NCBI GenBank assembly: GCA_016871515.1
Contig: VHDE01000001.1
Coordinates: 1 to 64,000 of the forward strand
DNA from: Verrucomicrobiota bacterium
Lineage (GTDB): Bacteria > Verrucomicrobiota > Verrucomicrobiia > Limisphaerales > SIBE01
Direction of reading: 5' to 3'
DNA length: 64,000 nucleotides
Below the pieces are notes generated by a model. That model did not search any database. It was not told where the DNA came from and saw only the letters and a program-made list of their open reading frames with translations. Made by a program: the position numbers and the translations under genes. Below, piece by piece: positions 62,415 to 64,000 of the stretch (the stretch's first letter is position 1; each line of letters opens with the position of its first letter).

Positions 62415-62441
62415 TTTCGTGTCTTTCGTGTTTTTCGTGGT
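62415..62441. repeat. Three tandem 9-bp units TTTCGTGTC/TTTCGTGTT/TTTCGTGGT
   Basis: Exact 9-bp period at 62415, 62424 and 62433. Related TTCGTGT-TCAT/CCATTCGTGG tracts occur at 17935-17965 and 20828-20850. It lies between the collapsed efflux operon and the convergent cytochrome gene. Confidence 0.6.
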
Positions 62442-62459
62442 CACAACTGCGGTTTCCAC

Positions 62460-64000
62460 TCATTTGATCTCGAGCAGTTCCGTTTCGGTCCAAGGCAGTT
62501 CTCGCTGGGCTGTGTCACGTCGAATCTCGGCGACGCGATCGGGAGCGATCGGAGAAACGGCATGGCCAAAACTCTGGCGAACGTAGCTAAGAACAGCGGC
62601 AATCCGGCCGTTGTCCAAGGCATCTCGAAGCGACGGCATATCGGGCAGCGTCTGTGGAGGCTCGTACTTGGTGCCATTGACATGAATCGGACCAGCTACG
62701 CCATGCAGCGCAATACGAACGAGTCGGTTTTCCGATCCGAGCACCCAATCCGAATTCGCCAACGGTGGGGCAAGGGTCGTCAGGCCTTCTCCAGACAATC
62801 CATGGCAACCCGCGCATACCTGTTCGTAGAGAACTTTTCCGGCAGCGATTGTCGAACGTTCTTGTTGCGTTGTGGGACGAGTGGACTCCCCTGTGGAGGG
62901 TCTAGCTTCTGATTGATGGCCCGGCCACGCGAAGAGCTTTTTGATCCGTTCACTTTGCTGGCGCACCACAGGATCATCCAGTTTGGCAATGGTTTCAAAG
63001 GCTGCCGGAGCGGCATCGAGACGAATCGGTTGGAAGGAACGGTTTTGGGCGACCACGGCCATTCCATCCAACAGGCTCTTTCGCCGCCAAAGTTGCGCAG
63101 CTTTTTGTCCGGCCGCCCAAGTAAGCAATGTCTCGCTCTTTCGGGAATCGCGCTCGGTAATGATGGCGCTGGCCAGCGCCTGAAGCAACGCGCCGCGCTC
63201 AGGCTGCGGAGTCTGCCAGCGAGGATCTGCCAGGAGGATCTGAAGAAATTGAAGCTCCCAATCGCGCAGGCCGCTGAGAATCGCATTGCGAATCAACGAA
63301 TGCTCGGCGTGCGCGCTGGCAATGGCAGCGAGCACCGGCAGCGATTCTGGTTTCGGAAGATTTCCGGTTGTCAGCGCCGCCTGAAATACAACCTCGGGTT
63401 GGAGGTCAGGCGGAGGAAACTGTTGCAGAACCATGAGCTTTCGCAGCAGAGCCTTCTGTTGAGCTATGTTTTTGGCGGTTAGTGTTTCCGCCACTCGTAT
63501 CGCGGCTGCCTGGACCTTGGGCTCGGGATCGGTGATCAGTTGCAGACAAGCATTCGCGACATTCGTTGCGAGAGCATTAGCTTCGAAGACGAAATTGGAA
63601 TCGACGTTAACCAGGCTGAAGAGGTTCGTCGTGGTGTCAGCTGTAACTGCGCTTGGTTCAGGGATTTCTTTCGGAGGCTCAACAGCGAGACCTTCCAGTG
63701 TCCAGAGCGCGTGAATTCGGCCAAAAACATTGGTGCTAACCATGGCATGGCGCAGCAAATTGCGAATGATTGACGTGTCAGATCGTTCGATCAGGAGACG
63801 TTGCGCGATGTCACGCGTCCAGCCGTTCGGATCTGACAAGCGTTCGACGAGAACCGCCGAATTCTCCGAGGATAAACGGGGAAACTTTGCTGGCAGCTTG
63901 TTTGTAGAAACAATTCGATAGATGCGCCCGAGATGAATGCCTTTGTCGAGACCGCGTTCGAGCGTCTCCCGACGGAGGTAGCTGGTCATGAACATGCCAT
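62460..64000 (-). CDS. PVC-type c-type cytochrome with HEAT-like repeats (5' end outside the window)
   Basis: At least 511 residues are in the window and the frame is open to its edge. The first residues (SYLRRETLERGLDKGIHLGR) are the end of the membrane-bound dehydrogenase/propeller domain of such proteins, so the true start lies beyond 64000. A helical HEAT-like region is followed by a c-type cytochrome domain with VCAGCHGLSGEG and a distal Met (DMPSL). These are secreted redox proteins common in Planctomycetes and Verrucomicrobia, often with sugar dehydrogenase propellers; substrate unknown. It is convergent with the efflux pseudogene. Confidence 0.85.
   Translation of the reverse strand, partial: GMFMTSYLRRETLERGLDKGIHLGRIYRIVSTNKLPAKFPRLSSENSAVLVERLSDPNGWTRDIAQRLLIERSDTSIIRNLLRHAMVSTNVFGRIHALWTLEGLAVEPPKEIPEPSAVTADTTTNLFSLVNVDSNFVFEANALATNVANACLQLITDPEPKVQAAAIRVAETLTAKNIAQQKALLRKLMVLQQFPPPDLQPEVVFQAALTTGNLPKPESLPVLAAIASAHAEHSLIRNAILSGLRDWELQFLQILLADPRWQTPQPERGALLQALASAIITERDSRKSETLLTWAAGQKAAQLWRRKSLLDGMAVVAQNRSFQPIRLDAAPAAFETIAKLDDPVVRQQSERIKKLFAWPGHQSEARPSTGESTRPTTQQERSTIAAGKVLYEQVCAGCHGLSGEGLTTLAPPLANSDWVLGSENRLVRIALHGVAGPIHVNGTKYEPPQTLPDMPSLRDALDNGRIAAVLSYVRQSFGHAVSPIAPDRVAEIRRDTAQRELPWTETELLEIK

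Overview
The window looks like a chromosomal segment of a Verrucomicrobiota bacterium, probably of the Pedosphaera/Limisphaera branch. That placement is inferred from gene types: a planctomycete-type cytochrome c/DUF1549/DUF1553 protein, a PVC-style CXXCH cytochrome with HEAT-like repeats, a prepilin-like protein, exported and cytosolic Gfo/Idh/MocA oxidoreductases, a CRTAC1/ASPIC-UnbV protein and a long plant/cyanobacterial-type IspH. No rRNA or tRNA was found, so the placement is not proven. Most genes from 1 to 15.1 kb and from 17 to 40 kb lie on the minus strand. There are no phage or transposase genes.

Layout. 0-2 kb: decayed fragments, then asd (aspartate semialdehyde dehydrogenase). 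2-5.3 kb: a BatA-like plus DUF58 pair. 5.8-9 kb: FKBP isomerase, a HemQ/chlorite-dismutase-family protein with a degenerate receiver protein, and a prepilin-like protein. 9-16.5 kb: a giant CRTAC1-like protein, an exported nucleoside hydrolase and an exported Gfo/Idh protein. 17-21.6 kb: pabC, pabB, an M16 peptidase and a LOG protein. 21.6-30.8 kb: B12-dependent ribonucleotide reductase, Der, Dgt, IspH and an exported endonuclease/phosphatase-fold protein. 30.8-37.4 kb: an arginine cluster argC-argJ-[MNT-HEPN]-argB-argD-argF (in transcription order). 37.4-38.4 kb: rplM-rpsI with a clear terminator. 39-40.3 kb: lpxD. 40.6-44.2 kb (plus strand): two Gfo/Idh proteins, an SDR and a TPR protein. 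45-47.7 kb: the planctomycete-type cytochrome protein. 48-56.4 kb: a complete phosphate-starvation operon, porin-pstS-pstC-pstA-pstB-phoU-phoB-phoR, with a Pho-box-like array in front of the porin. 56.6-64 kb: an exported molybdopterin oxidoreductase, a chromate transporter, a collapsed RND/TolC efflux operon and a cytochrome c protein cut by the window edge.

Two features stand out beyond the housekeeping genes. First, intergenic space is packed with short palindromic repeats of at least five families. One is a ~340-bp MITE-like element with terminal inverted repeats, present in two near-complete copies; one copy lies inside the 5' coding region of the CRTAC1-like gene. Second, there are several recognisable gene wrecks: a PQQ-propeller gene, a WD40/Ig gene, a chimera of an XRE regulator and a methyltransferase, and an RND gene fused by deletion to the tail of a TolC gene. 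The region is therefore actively shedding accessory genes while its operons stay intact.

The observations most worth checking are the HEPN/MNT toxin-antitoxin-like pair translationally interlocked with argJ, the 13-residue insertion at the ArgJ self-cleavage site, and the porin placed under an apparent PhoB array at the head of the pst-pho operon. I found no CRISPR array and no clearly new defence system.
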